From contig CAZDDZ010000004.1 of the NCBI GenBank assembly GCA_964504285.1, positions 31,981 to 95,980 of the forward strand: a stretch of DNA of 64,000 nt, written 5' to 3'. A model generated the notes under the pieces. The model ran no database searches. It had not been told where the DNA came from and worked only from the letters and a program-made list of their open reading frames with translations. Position 1 is the stretch's first letter, and each line of letters opens with the position of its first letter. The translations under genes and the position numbers were made by a program. This stretch comes from Pseudoflavonifractor sp964504285. GTDB taxonomy: Bacteria > Bacillota > Clostridia > Oscillospirales > Oscillospiraceae. Below, piece after piece: positions 41,884 through 52,112 of this stretch.

Positions 41884-44800
41884 CTATATGGTTACCGATA
41901 TTTCGTGGTTGCCCTCATATCGCCCCAGCTCAATTCCCTCTTGGACGAACACTCCGTCCAGGAGGGTTTCTTTTTTCTCTCCCCGCTGCACCTGAATGGA
42001 AAAGACTGCCCGTTTGGTACGCCAGGTTGCGGTGTAACCCGGCCATCGAGCAGGAAGCTTGGGCGCAATTGTCAGCCGTTCGCCTTTTAGCTTTAGCCCC
42101 AGAAGCTCCTCTAAAGCCGTTCGGTAATACCATCCTGCCGCTCCGGTGTACCAGCTCCAGCCGCCTCGACCAAAATGGGCGGGGTTTGCGTAGACATCGG
42201 CGGCCAGAACGTAGGGCTCGGTTTTGTAAATTGCCTCATTTCGTCCATCGGGAAGCAGCGCTTTCAGTACCGACCACCCCTCCTCAGTCATACCAAGCTT
42301 AAAGCAGGCCAGCGCCAGCCACACCGAGGCATGGGTGTACTGTCCGCCGTTTTCACGGACCCCCGGCAAATATCCGCGAATATATCCGGGGTCGGCCTCA
42401 CACTTGTCAAAGGCCGGTGCAAAGAGCCTAACTACTCCGCTCTTTGAGTCAAAGAGCTGTTCCAAAGCCGATTTCACCGCCTGCATGGCTCTTTCCTCTT
42501 CGCCCCCTGCCAGCGCCGAAAAGCTTTGGGCGATGGAGTCGATGCGGCACTCCTCGTCATTCCCGCTGCCCAGGGTAGAGCCATCATCATAGTAGCCACG
42601 CAGATACCACCTTCCGTCCCAGGCTTCATTGGCTGCGCGGGTATACCTTCCCGCTGTCTGACGGTAGTGACTTGCACGGTCGCGCTCTCCCATGGTCTCC
42701 GCAAGTGAGGAAAAGCGTTCCAGCACATGAGCGGCAAACCAGGTCAGCCATACGCTCTCTCCTCTGCCCTGCCGACCCACACGGTTCATGCCGTCATTCC
42801 AGTCGCCGCCGCCCATGAGCAGCAGACCGTGGGTTCCCACGCCCCTGGCAATGACGCAGTCAATGGCGCGAACGGCGTGTTCATAAACATTTCCCATTTC
42901 CTGGGAAATGTTTACCTGCTCATATCGCTCATGTTCCCCCTGCCCTAAGAGCGGGGCGGCGAGGTAGGGAACCTCCTCCCTTAAGATCTCCGCGTTACCC
43001 CATTTCTCCACATACTCGCAGATTGTATAGGGCAGCCACAGAAGATCATCGCTGATGCGGGTACGAACGCCCTTATCCCCCTCAGGCATCTCATGCCACC
43101 AGTGAAGTACGTCCCCTTCTCCGAATTGATGGGCACAGGCGGCAAGGATTTGCTTTTTTGCCAGCACAGGCGAGGCGTAGAGGGTGGCGCACACATCCTG
43201 AAGCTGATCCCGAAAGCCGTAAGCGCCGCCATTTTGGTATCTAGATGTGCGGGCAAAGAGACGGCAGGCAGTAACCTGGTACAGGGCCCAGCCATTTAAA
43301 TAGTGGTTAAGATGCTCATCAGGGGTCTCTACCTTCAGAAAAGATACCTGTTGCCGCCAGTATTTCTTGGTTTGGGTCAGGTACGGCTCGTGGCCGGGGA
43401 TAATTTGCGTGCCATCTACACTGGTAGACAGCGTCAGTTTATCAGTCAGGTCATACGCCTGTTCGCCGTGGAGAAGAACACAAGGCTCTCCCTCCAAGTT
43501 GAAATGAAGGATACGTGAATCCAAATTCAAGGGGACAAAGGCTATGGTCGTAACAGTTCTCTTATCCCACGTCTTTTCCCACCGGGCAAAGCCGGGGCCG
43601 TATACCACACGGCAGGGCAATCCGTCTGCATCGGCAAAGACCGAGCGCGTCTCTCCGTCGGCTTGTATCCGGAAAGACTCCGCCCCGCCGATGGCTAAAG
43701 GATCGTTGTTCCAAGGGGTAATCTGGCACTCTCGAGCGTTACCTCGCCACAGGTGGCCGCACCCGGTTTCGTCGGTAAGCCAGCCGAAAGTGGGACTGGC
43801 CAGTATCTGACTCCAGCCTAGAGGTGGCAGGCGTCGGCCTGTCTCTATAACGAACTCGCCACTGGCATTAAAATGGTATTCAGGCAGTCCCGCCTCAAGT
43901 GTAAAGTCATTTAGCTTTTCAGTTTCTTTTTTCTTGCTTCTTTCACGCTCTACCGGCAGCTTACCCGGGCCTAAGATGAGGGCGGCCGCCGCTAAAATGG
44001 GGACAGCCGTACTTTCATCTGCGCAATCAACCAGGTGAATGCCACCCCTGGCACCGATACGACTCTCCAGCCCCATCGCTTTTAGTCCTTCGGTAAGCTC
44101 TGTGCGAGTAGGACGGCGGTAATCGCCGCCATCTTTTAAAAGATACACCAAATCAAAGGTGTAACCGCAGCGGGTAAGCAGCCGGTATTCCTTGGCAAGA
44201 GACAGCGCTTCCTCCTCCTCAGGCTCGGCCCATTTGGCCGCCACGGGCAGGTCACCTGAAATTCCAAAAGGCCACAGGGTCTGCTTGGCAATCTCTTTTT
44301 CCACACTGGAAATCAAATATTCCAGCAGATAAAACGCTTGTAATGCTTCTTCACTTGTCATATGAAGGGCAGCCGTCTGCTTGTCCAGATAGCCCGGCCC
44401 GCTGTTCTTTGGCAAACGGAGAAGCCGCTGCGCACACAGAGTTGCATCCTCTTCCCCGCCAGCAGCCAACGCAACACGAAAACGTGTGCTCTCCCCCGGC
44501 TCCAGCCGCATAGGGAACCGTGCCAGCAAGCAGGGGTCCAGTACCGCGCCGAAGGTATTCCCTGCCGGGCGCTCCAAAGCAACACCAATTCCCCGCAGCC
44601 CACCCCGCCCCAAAGCCCGTTCACGAGAGGTATCAAAGGTGGCCCCCACGCAGTCCCAAAGCACAGCCAAAGCACTGCTTTGCTCCCCGCGTTCACGGGT
44701 ACGGCGAGAAAAAAGAACCCCGTCTCCCAGCGCAGTGCTCTCCAGGGATAATTTTGAGAAGGCCGGGTGTGCCTTGTAGTCAGGCAAGCGAGCCAGTACG

Positions 44801-47800
44801 GGTTCAAAATAGCAGACCAATTCTCCCGCAAACGGTCGCTCCCCCTGCCAACAGAGCTCTACTTCTCGCAGCTCTCCATTCTCTCGTTCCGGAACCCTTA
44901 GCGTCATTTTTATTGTAAAGTTTTTTATCTTTACACTCCATTCCGCAGTATTTCCACGAAACTGCCAGTCAGCGGGTATCAGGGCCCAGCATGTCCCTGT
45001 CTCTTCCTTAAGGTAAAAGCGCACACCTTGCTCTGGAAGGGTGAGTGCGATTTTTTCCAGCGCCGAGCAGTTGCGACCGCTGTCGGTACAAAAAACGGTA
45101 TAGGAGCCATTGGAAAGCAGATGACAGACGGGGTGAGCAAGGTCATAGCCCTCCCCTTTTCGCCGGAATGCAGACCCCAAAAGCCTTCGGGGTTTTTCCG
45201 GCACCTCACGCGCCTGCATCTGGGTGACCGGAACTCCCACGGGCACCTTTTCCTGTAGCAGCTCACGGTAGGCCGACATGGAACAGTCACGCATAAATCG
45301 GGTTTGCATCACATTGTCCTTTAGCGCATTATCAATGGCTACCAGGCTCATGCCCAAGTGGTGAGCCATATAGGAGCGCACCACCTCGCAGCAGTCCTCG
45401 CCCGTGAGCCGTGCAGGAGTAAAATCAGCGGCCTCATACAGACCGTATTTCCCCTCCAGTCCCATATCCCGTAGTGCGCGAAGATTACGGCCTGCGCTTC
45501 CAGGCGCCAGCAGGAGCGTCAAAAAGGAGGCATAGGGCGCGACAACTAAATCGGTATCTAACCCTCGCTTAAGTCCCAGCTTCTGCACACCATGGGCCTT
45601 GTACTGGTAATTCATGCCCGGATCAAAGGCATAAAAGCCGGATTCGGAAATCCCCCACGGTACCCCCGCCTTTGCCCCCCGCCGCCGCTGCGCATAGATG
45701 CAGAAGGCTAGCGACTCGTATATCAGAGAATTGCGCTCGCAGGGTAAGAGGAGGTTGGGCATGAAATATTCAAACATGGTACCCGTCCACGATGCCATCC
45801 CGGAATAGTCATTGTCCCGCACCAGCATACGGCCCAGCCGCCGCCAGTGGCGAGGCTCCACCTCGCCCCGAGCCACGGCTAAAAAGCTTGTCTGCCGTGC
45901 CTCGCTTGCCATCAGGTCGTACCAGCCTTGGGTATACTGTTCTTTCTCTACGTCGTAGCCAATGAAAAAAAGCTTACGCTCCTTGTCAAAGAGGCGTGCA
46001 AAGTTCATGCCGTCGGACAATGCCTCGGCTCGGCGTGCCAAGTTGCCCTCCTCCCACTCGTAAAGCCCTTCCCGCAGGGCGATAAGACTGGCGCAGAGGT
46101 TACCGCTATCCACGGATGAGACATAACGGGGCAGTAGCGGCTGGGCGGTGGCGGTGTCGTACCAGTTATAAAGATGCCCATGCCATTTTGGCAGCCGCTC
46201 TAAGATGTCCAGCATATGCTCCAGGAGGAAAACACCCCGCTCCCGGGTTAAAAAGTCCAAATCTACCGCCGCCAAAACACAGAGGAGGGCCATGCCGATA
46301 TTAGTTGGCGAGGTGCGCCGTGCCAGCCCTACATTGGGCTGCTCCTGCCAGTTATCAGGGGGCAGCCAGTGATCCTCCGGGCGGAGAAAGTCAGCAAAGT
46401 ACCGCCAGATAAGCGCCCCCTGATGAAGGAGAAACGCCTTATCCGAGGTGGAGATAGACCTTGTCTCATCAATAGGACGACTCATGGCCCAGGCAAAGAC
46501 CGGCAAGAGCATCCACACCAGCCCTACTGCCGCACCGGCAGGAAAGAGAGAACAGGTAATGGCAATAAGCCCGGCCAAGACCGAAGATATTTGCTTGCGG
46601 TAATTGGCTCCAACGCCGTCCCTCGCCCGCCGCTCCGCGTCAGCTGCCGTGACCCAGGCCAGCATCCCCCGATGGGTCATCAGGCTGCGCCACAGGGCGG
46701 TAAGGATGGCGGAGGCACATGTCCATGCATGATACGGAAGAAAGATTAGCTGCACCAAGGTCTGTAAAATTACGCCCCCAAAGCCTGCAATAATGGTGGA
46801 ATGATACCGTGCCCGCAAGCCCGCCCCACGGCGAAAGGCCAGGTCGGCACCGGATAACAGGAGATTGGAGGCCGCTGATAAAACGGCAGTTGCCGCAGCT
46901 GCTCCAAATCCCGCTCCTGAAACGCACATACCTAAAAGGAGCGCCAGCAGTGTAAACACCGGGGAAGCGCTGCGGCGAAGATTATCAAATATTTTCCACT
47001 TAGCTACCGGGGAAATGGGATTTACCACCCGCTCCCCTTCCTCATTGTACACGTGCCGCCCCAGCCAGGGCAGCAGCTGCCAATCACCTCTTACCCAGCG
47101 GTGAAGACGGGAGAAGTAGGAGTTTACCTTATAAGGATATCCATCGGTTAGTTCCACATCGCCAATCAGACCGGCATGGAGGTATGAGCCCTCCAGCAAA
47201 TCGTGAGAGAGCACCGTGTTTTGTGGAAGCCGTCCGTTTAAGCAGGTAAAAAAGGCGTCCACTTCAAAAATGCCCTTTCCGGTAAAGGTGCCCTGGTCAA
47301 AGAGATCGTGATATACATCGCTGCATGCGCCACCGTAAGGGTCAACTCCACCCTGCCCTGCAAAAATACGGGAGAACTGGCTCTTGTTTGCTGCGCTCAG
47401 CTCCACCCCCACTCTGGGCTGGAGCAAACCATAGCCGGAGGTTACAATACGCCGCTTGGGGTCAATACGAGGACGGTTCAGGGGATGGAGCATGGCTCCA
47501 ATCAGCTCCCGTGCAGCGCCTACATTTAAACTGGTATCTCCGTCTAACGTGATGACATAACGTACTCCCGCAAGGTTCTCCCGATCCCCGGTCAATACCT
47601 TTAGCCCGCTGCGGCGGCCCTTGAGCAGCCGCGTCAGCTCTACCAGTGCCCCCCGCTTGCGCTCCCAGCCCATGTACCGCTCGTCCTTAGTCTGAAAAAT
47701 GGGGGTGCGGAAAAATAGGTAGAATCCGCCTCCATATTTCTGATTGAGCGCCTCGACAGAGACTTTGGCCTTTTCTACATAGCTGCGGCCGATGGTGCCC

Positions 47801-49023
47801 ATAGGCAAGTCGCTGTCGGGCAGGTCGGCTAATATACCGAAAATTAGGTTCTCCCCCGCGTCCCGATTTGCCAGACGATACCGCTCCATCAGGGCAGCCA
47901 GCTGTCCACCGCTCTTGTCGTTGGTAAGCAATGACGCAATGACGCAGAGTGTCTTGCCCTCCGCAGGCACCCCTTCCTTTAACTCCATGCGGCAGACCGG
48001 GCGGGGCGGAACCACCCGCACCACCAAAAAATCCAGGCAGTTTTTTACCAGGTCGGATACCGGCAGCAGTAGTAGAAAGGCCACCACAGGTGTATCCAGT
48101 AAAAAGCCCATGAGTAAAACCGGAAATAAAGTTAACAGTACCACTATGCCAATATAAAGCCCGCCTGTGACCACCCTCGGTTCCTTGCCTAATGGTTTAC
48201 GAAAGAGAAAGAATCCTACATGGCGCTCCTCCCCGGTACCCGCCTGCGCAAGCTCTAAAGCTTTTTGGGCCGAGGCGCTCTCGCTGATGCCCTGCTTTTT
48301 CGCCAGGCGGCATACCTGTGCCCGGTAGCGGGCGCGGGTGGCGTCATCCATTTTGGAGTACGCGCCTGCCGGGTCTTGCCGCAAGATTTGCTCCACCCGG
48401 CTTGATGTCTCCAGCAGCAGTCCCAGGTTCGCGCTGGAAAGCGTACGCAGGGCGGTAAACACCTCCTCCATGCCTTGAGCCAGTCGCTCCCCCTCCGAAA
48501 GCTGGACATTTCCCGCCAAAAGGCTGTCTAAACTGCGGCAGAGGTCGCACAGCCGCTCAATCAGTGCCCCCTTGAGGGCGGGAATAAAAAGCGAGAGCTC
48601 CCGCTCCGTCATGGGACTGGCCGCCTGGGCATTGCCCAGAAAAATTGCCAGCCGCTCCACCGTGACCGCACCGGCAAACGCCATGGCACGGGCTAGCTCC
48701 AGCACGACCGGCTGAACTCCCTCACGGTAGACGGCAGGTAAGACCCCGACCCGCCGAAAGTCGTTGGCAGCCTCCTGCCCCTCCCGTTGAGCCAGATACC
48801 AATTGTCCAGAAGCCATTCTGCTGCCTGAGGCAAATCACTGTGCCTGCGGGCCCAGTCCCCCATTCGCCCCTGACAGCACCGGAGAAAGGATAGCTCCCG
48901 CCGCAAATGCCGCCATATGCTGCTGCCGCTGACATGCCCTTCCCGTACCAGGGCCTTTGCGGTATTTTCCCCCAGCCGTGCCAAATGCTTATCGTCTGTT
49001 TTAATTTCCATACGCTCTTTCAT
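41884..49023 (-). CDS. Cyclic beta-1,2-glucan synthase-like giant protein (GT84-GH189-GH94)
   Basis: About 2379 residues. Transmembrane helices near residues 300-340 are followed by a GT84-like glycosyltransferase part: ITLDGDTSLN near 500, SHDLLEGSYL near 614, LHRWVRGDWQLLPW near 645. More membrane helices lie near 690-740 and 820-860. A central glucoamylase-like (GH189) block has HLYNWYDT and YVSSVDSGNLCASL. The C-terminal GH94-type phosphorylase region has YGFRDQLQDV, MGGGDWNDGMNRVG, YTHASVWLALA and GRGGWSWYTGAAGWYYR. This order is that of NdvB/Cgs. It probably makes beta-1,2-glucan at the membrane. ATG 49023 with GGGAG upstream is preferred over ATG 49047. Confidence 0.9.
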   Translation of the reverse strand: MKERMEIKTDDKHLARLGENTAKALVREGHVSGSSIWRHLRRELSFLRCCQGRMGDWARRHSDLPQAAEWLLDNWYLAQREGQEAANDFRRVGVLPAVYREGVQPVVLELARAMAFAGAVTVERLAIFLGNAQAASPMTERELSLFIPALKGALIERLCDLCRSLDSLLAGNVQLSEGERLAQGMEEVFTALRTLSSANLGLLLETSSRVEQILRQDPAGAYSKMDDATRARYRAQVCRLAKKQGISESASAQKALELAQAGTGEERHVGFFLFRKPLGKEPRVVTGGLYIGIVVLLTLFPVLLMGFLLDTPVVAFLLLLPVSDLVKNCLDFLVVRVVPPRPVCRMELKEGVPAEGKTLCVIASLLTNDKSGGQLAALMERYRLANRDAGENLIFGILADLPDSDLPMGTIGRSYVEKAKVSVEALNQKYGGGFYLFFRTPIFQTKDERYMGWERKRGALVELTRLLKGRRSGLKVLTGDRENLAGVRYVITLDGDTSLNVGAARELIGAMLHPLNRPRIDPKRRIVTSGYGLLQPRVGVELSAANKSQFSRIFAGQGGVDPYGGACSDVYHDLFDQGTFTGKGIFEVDAFFTCLNGRLPQNTVLSHDLLEGSYLHAGLIGDVELTDGYPYKVNSYFSRLHRWVRGDWQLLPWLGRHVYNEEGERVVNPISPVAKWKIFDNLRRSASPVFTLLALLLGMCVSGAGFGAAAATAVLSAASNLLLSGADLAFRRGAGLRARYHSTIIAGFGGVILQTLVQLIFLPYHAWTCASAILTALWRSLMTHRGMLAWVTAADAERRARDGVGANYRKQISSVLAGLIAITCSLFPAGAAVGLVWMLLPVFAWAMSRPIDETRSISTSDKAFLLHQGALIWRYFADFLRPEDHWLPPDNWQEQPNVGLARRTSPTNIGMALLCVLAAVDLDFLTRERGVFLLEHMLDILERLPKWHGHLYNWYDTATAQPLLPRYVSSVDSGNLCASLIALREGLYEWEEGNLARRAEALSDGMNFARLFDKERKLFFIGYDVEKEQYTQGWYDLMASEARQTSFLAVARGEVEPRHWRRLGRMLVRDNDYSGMASWTGTMFEYFMPNLLLPCERNSLIYESLAFCIYAQRRRGAKAGVPWGISESGFYAFDPGMNYQYKAHGVQKLGLKRGLDTDLVVAPYASFLTLLLAPGSAGRNLRALRDMGLEGKYGLYEAADFTPARLTGEDCCEVVRSYMAHHLGMSLVAIDNALKDNVMQTRFMRDCSMSAYRELLQEKVPVGVPVTQMQAREVPEKPRRLLGSAFRRKGEGYDLAHPVCHLLSNGSYTVFCTDSGRNCSALEKIALTLPEQGVRFYLKEETGTCWALIPADWQFRGNTAEWSVKIKNFTIKMTLRVPERENGELREVELCWQGERPFAGELVCYFEPVLARLPDYKAHPAFSKLSLESTALGDGVLFSRRTRERGEQSSALAVLWDCVGATFDTSRERALGRGGLRGIGVALERPAGNTFGAVLDPCLLARFPMRLEPGESTRFRVALAAGGEEDATLCAQRLLRLPKNSGPGYLDKQTAALHMTSEEALQAFYLLEYLISSVEKEIAKQTLWPFGISGDLPVAAKWAEPEEEEALSLAKEYRLLTRCGYTFDLVYLLKDGGDYRRPTRTELTEGLKAMGLESRIGARGGIHLVDCADESTAVPILAAAALILGPGKLPVERERSKKKETEKLNDFTLEAGLPEYHFNASGEFVIETGRRLPPLGWSQILASPTFGWLTDETGCGHLWRGNARECQITPWNNDPLAIGGAESFRIQADGETRSVFADADGLPCRVVYGPGFARWEKTWDKRTVTTIAFVPLNLDSRILHFNLEGEPCVLLHGEQAYDLTDKLTLSTSVDGTQIIPGHEPYLTQTKKYWRQQVSFLKVETPDEHLNHYLNGWALYQVTACRLFARTSRYQNGGAYGFRDQLQDVCATLYASPVLAKKQILAACAHQFGEGDVLHWWHEMPEGDKGVRTRISDDLLWLPYTICEYVEKWGNAEILREEVPYLAAPLLGQGEHERYEQVNISQEMGNVYEHAVRAIDCVIARGVGTHGLLLMGGGDWNDGMNRVGRQGRGESVWLTWFAAHVLERFSSLAETMGERDRASHYRQTAGRYTRAANEAWDGRWYLRGYYDDGSTLGSGNDEECRIDSIAQSFSALAGGEEERAMQAVKSALEQLFDSKSGVVRLFAPAFDKCEADPGYIRGYLPGVRENGGQYTHASVWLALACFKLGMTEEGWSVLKALLPDGRNEAIYKTEPYVLAADVYANPAHFGRGGWSWYTGAAGWYYRTALEELLGLKLKGERLTIAPKLPARWPGYTATWRTKRAVFSIQVQRGEKKETLLDGVFVQEGIELGRYEGNHEISVTI

Positions 49024-49122
49024 CGTATCTGTCTCCCATGCTGTCATTCCTTTTCCATTCCAGTTTTTCCCGGCGGCGGCGGAATATGCAGATCCAAGAG
49101 ATAGATTATTGTAAATCCCATC

Positions 49123-49151
49123 TTGACAATAAGCACAAAATATTGTATGAT
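49123..49151 (+). promoter_or_regulatory. Sigma-A promoter of the ylxM-ffh operon
   Basis: TTGACA (49123-49128), 17 bases, TATGAT (49146-49151). A small hairpin GTAAAGC-TAAATC-GCTTTAC follows before the ylxM ribosome site (GGGGG). Confidence 0.8.
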
Positions 49152-49206
49152 AATTCTCGTTGTAAAGCTAAATCGCTTTACGAAAAACCGAAAGGGGGCG
49201 CCATAG

Positions 49207-49563
49207 ATGAAAAATCAGGCTTATCGCATGGCCCTGCTGTTCGACTTTTATGGTGACATGCTCACCGACCGGCAGAAGGAGTTTTACGATCTCTATTACA
49301 ACGAGGATCTCTCCCTTGCCGAAATTGCCGAGAACTACAACATCACTCGTCAGGGCGTTCGTGACGTCATCGTCCGGGCAGAGGGCATTCTTACTGAGCT
49401 GGAGGACAAAACCGGCATTATCCGCCGCTTTCAGAAAATGCAGGGACATTTGGAAACCATTGATCGCGCGGCGGATGAGATTCTCTCCCTTAATGGTGAC
49501 CGTCTGACCAGTCAGTGGGTCGGCGACATTAAAAACGCCGTCTCGCTCATGAAACAGGAGTAA
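49207..49563 (+). CDS. ylxM: YlxM family helix-turn-helix protein
   Basis: A 118-residue protein (UPF0122) that accompanies the signal recognition particle in Firmicutes. LLFDFYGDMLTDRQKEFYDL and DLSLAEIAENYNITRQGVRD are the sigma-factor-like helix-turn-helix of the family. The C-terminal part is charged and helical. It precedes ffh by 3 bases. Its precise role is unclear; it modulates SRP function in Streptococcus. Confidence 0.94.
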   Translation: MKNQAYRMALLFDFYGDMLTDRQKEFYDLYYNEDLSLAEIAENYNITRQGVRDVIVRAEGILTELEDKTGIIRRFQKMQGHLETIDRAADEILSLNGDRLTSQWVGDIKNAVSLMKQE

Positions 49564-49566
49564 CCC

Positions 49567-50925
49567 ATGGCATTTGAAGGATTAACCGAAAAGCTATCCA
49601 ACGCGTTTAAAAAGCTCCGGGGCAAGGGCCGTCTGTCTGAAGCCGATGTGAAAGAAGCTATGCGTGAAATCCGCATGGCGCTTTTAGAGGCCGACGTAAA
49701 CTTTAAGGTGGTTAAGGACTTTGTTGCCAAGGTCACTGAGCGTACCGTCGGCACAGATGTCTTGGAAAGTCTTACCCCCGCTCAGATGATTATTAAAATC
49801 GTCAACGAGGAGCTTACCGCCCTTATGGGTGGAGCCAGCGTTAAACTGAATATCTCCTCCAAGCCCCCCACCGTTGTTATGCTGGTGGGCCTTAACGGTG
49901 CAGGCAAGACCACCAACGGCGCAAAGCTGGCCGGCTTTATGAAGAAGCAGAACGGCAAGCGCCCTCTTCTGGTGGCTTGCGACACCTTCCGCCCTGCTGC
50001 TATCCAGCAGTTGGAGACCGTAGGCGGACAACTGGGTGTGCCCGTATTCCAGCAGGGGCTGGGTGACCCGGTTCAAATTGCCAAGGCGGGCATTGAACAC
50101 GCTCACAAGCACGGAAACGACTTGGTCTTTATTGATACCGCCGGCCGTCTCCATGTGGATGACGAGCTTATGGCTCAGCTCAAAACCATGAAAGAAGCCA
50201 TCTCTCCCACTGAAATTTTACTGATTGTGGACGCGATGATTGGCCAGGATGCAGTGAATGCCGCAAAGGTCTTTGACGAAACCCTTGACCTCACCGGTGT
50301 TATGCTGACCAAACTGGACGGCGACGCGCGAGGCGGTGCGGCACTTTCCATTAAGGCAGTCACCGGCAAGCCCATCAAGTTCATCGGCGTGGGTGAAAAA
50401 CTGGACCAAATAGAGGTCTTTCATCCCGACCGCATGGCCTCCCGTATTTTGGGCATGGGTGACGTGCTCTCTCTTATTGAAAAGGCACAGCAGAATTTTG
50501 ACATGCAAAAGGCTGCTGAGCTGGAACAGAAAATGCGGAAGAACCGCCTGACCCTCACCGACTACTACGAGCAGCTAGTGCAGATCAAAGGCATGGGTTC
50601 CCTTTCCGACCTTGCGGGTATGCTCCCCGGCATGAACGCCAAGGCTTTGGAGGGCGCTAGCGTAGACGAAAAAGCCCTTGGCCGCACCGAGGCCATTATT
50701 CTCTCTATGACTCCTAAGGAGCGGGACGATCCCAGTCTACTTAACAGCAGCCGTAAAAAGCGCATTGCGGCCGGCAGCGGAACCCAGGTAGTAGATGTCA
50801 ATCGTCTGCTCAAGCAGTTTGAAATGATGCAGCAGCTTACCAAGCAGATGGCAGGCGGTGGCATGATGAAAAAGATGGGAAAAATGGGCAAGATGGGCAA
50901 AATGGGTGGCGGATTCCCGTTTTAA
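49567..50925 (+). CDS. ffh: Signal recognition particle protein Ffh
   Basis: SRP54 GTPase that binds 4.5S RNA and signal sequences. N domain (residues 1-90), G domain with GLNGAGKTTNGAKLA (G1), DTFRPAAIQQ, DTAGRLH (G3), LTKLDGDARGGAAL (G4), GVGEKLDQIEVF (closing loop), and a methionine-rich M domain ending MMKKMGKMGKMGKMGGG. Length 452 is normal. It is part of ylxM-ffh-rpsP-khpA-rimM-trmD. Confidence 0.98.
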   Translation: MAFEGLTEKLSNAFKKLRGKGRLSEADVKEAMREIRMALLEADVNFKVVKDFVAKVTERTVGTDVLESLTPAQMIIKIVNEELTALMGGASVKLNISSKPPTVVMLVGLNGAGKTTNGAKLAGFMKKQNGKRPLLVACDTFRPAAIQQLETVGGQLGVPVFQQGLGDPVQIAKAGIEHAHKHGNDLVFIDTAGRLHVDDELMAQLKTMKEAISPTEILLIVDAMIGQDAVNAAKVFDETLDLTGVMLTKLDGDARGGAALSIKAVTGKPIKFIGVGEKLDQIEVFHPDRMASRILGMGDVLSLIEKAQQNFDMQKAAELEQKMRKNRLTLTDYYEQLVQIKGMGSLSDLAGMLPGMNAKALEGASVDEKALGRTEAIILSMTPKERDDPSLLNSSRKKRIAAGSGTQVVDVNRLLKQFEMMQQLTKQMAGGGMMKKMGKMGKMGKMGGGFPF

Positions 50926-51024
50926 GAACACGGCGCCAGAAGGCACCTGCCCCTCAGTTGTTGGTACGCGCCTTTTAGGTGCTTCCATATAAAGATGTTT
51001 ATTAATTTTGGAGGTGAATATACA

Positions 51025-51264
51025 ATGGTCAAAATCAGACTGCGTCGCATGGGCGCCAAGAAGGCTCCCTTCTATCGTATCGTGGTGGCCGACTCCCGCT
51101 ATCCCCGTGACGGCCGTTTCATCGAGGAAATCGGTACCTACAATCCCCTGGTTACTCCCGCTGAGATCAAGGTTGACGGCGAGCGCGCCCAGGCTTGGAT
51201 CAAGACTGGCGCTCAGCCCACCGAGACCGTGAAGGCCCTGCTGAAAAAAGCCGGCGCCATCTAA
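51025..51264 (+). CDS. rpsP: 30S ribosomal protein S16
   Basis: Small subunit protein of 79 residues: MVKIRLRRMGAKKAPFYRIV, VADSRYPRDGRFIEEIGTYN and ERAQAWIKTGAQPTETV are the S16 blocks. ATG 51025 with GGAGGT 9 bases upstream is the family start. It lies 99 bases after ffh with no obvious terminator between. Confidence 0.97.
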   Translation: MVKIRLRRMGAKKAPFYRIVVADSRYPRDGRFIEEIGTYNPLVTPAEIKVDGERAQAWIKTGAQPTETVKALLKKAGAI

Positions 51265-51290
51265 TCGGCACCAGCTAAAAGGAGGGCATT

Positions 51291-51521
51291 ATGAAAGAAC
51301 TGCTCACTTATATCGCCCGGAATTTGGTTGACCATCCCGACGCGGTGGTGGTCACCGAGCACGCGGGCGAGACCGAGACCGTCCTGGAGCTCCGGGTGGC
51401 TCCCGATGACATGGGCAAGGTGATTGGCCGTCAGGGTCGTATCGCCAAGGAAATTCGCACTCTGGTGCGTTCTGTTGCCCAGAAGAACGGGACCAAGGTC
51501 ACCGTAGACATTGTGGACTAA
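51291..51521 (+). CDS. khpA: KH-domain RNA-binding protein KhpA (YlqC)
   Basis: A 76-residue protein with a single KH domain. VIGRQGRIAKEIRTLV (G-x-x-G loop GRQG) follows the strand TETVLELRVAPDDMGK. KhpA works with KhpB (Jag) on small RNAs and cell division in Firmicutes. Gene order rpsP-khpA-rimM is conserved. AAAAGGAGG precedes the start. Confidence 0.95.
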   Translation: MKELLTYIARNLVDHPDAVVVTEHAGETETVLELRVAPDDMGKVIGRQGRIAKEIRTLVRSVAQKNGTKVTVDIVD

Positions 51522-51557
51522 GTTCAGCGCGTCAAGAATGTCGCGCCCTACAAAAAA

Positions 51558-51585
51558 CGGCGGGGGCTGTCCCCCGCCGCTTTTT
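51558..51585 (+). terminator. Terminator/attenuator between khpA and rimM
   Basis: CGGCGGGGG pairs perfectly with CCCCCGCCG around CTGT and is followed by CTTTTT. Since rimM starts 24 bases later, it probably reduces rather than stops transcription into rimM-trmD. Confidence 0.85.
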
Positions 51586-51608
51586 GGTATTTTACAGGAG
51601 GTAGCTCC

Positions 51609-52112
51609 ATGAAAAAGCAATTTTTAGAGGCTGGCGAAGTGGTGAATACTCACGGCGTACTGGGCGAGGTGAAAATCCACGCATGGTGCGATACCCCTGA
51701 TTTTCTATGCCAGTTCGATGTCTTTTATATTGACGGCAAACCGGTAAAGGTGCTATCAGCCCGTCCGCACAAAACCTGCGTGCTCGCCGTGTTGGAGGGC
51801 GTGGATGACGTAAACGCCGCCATGCGTCTTAAGGGCAAAAAGGTAGAAATTGACCGCAGCGGCATTATCCTTCCGGAAGGTCGCCACTTTATCGCCGACC
51901 TTGTAGGGTTAGAGGTACGGGACGCAGAATCCGGCGAGGTGCTAGGCAAGGTGACCGAGGTGCTTACGCCCCCTGCCCACGAGGTCTACGTGGTTAAGGG
52001 CGGCAAGCATAATTATATGATACCTGCCGTGGACGCATTCCTTAGAGAAACCAATGTAGAGGAAGGCTACATCCGGGTATCACTCATTGAGGGGATGGAA
52101 ACCGATGTTTAG
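51609..52112 (+). CDS. rimM: 16S rRNA processing protein RimM
   Basis: Binds S19 and helps 30S maturation. N-terminal FLEAGEVVNTHGVLGEVKIHA is the RimM signature; the C-terminal PRC-barrel part holds FIADLVGLEVRDAESGEVLG and KHNYMIPAVDAFLRE. Length 167 is typical. It overlaps trmD by 8 bases. Confidence 0.96.
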   Translation: MKKQFLEAGEVVNTHGVLGEVKIHAWCDTPDFLCQFDVFYIDGKPVKVLSARPHKTCVLAVLEGVDDVNAAMRLKGKKVEIDRSGIILPEGRHFIADLVGLEVRDAESGEVLGKVTEVLTPPAHEVYVVKGGKHNYMIPAVDAFLRETNVEEGYIRVSLIEGMETDV

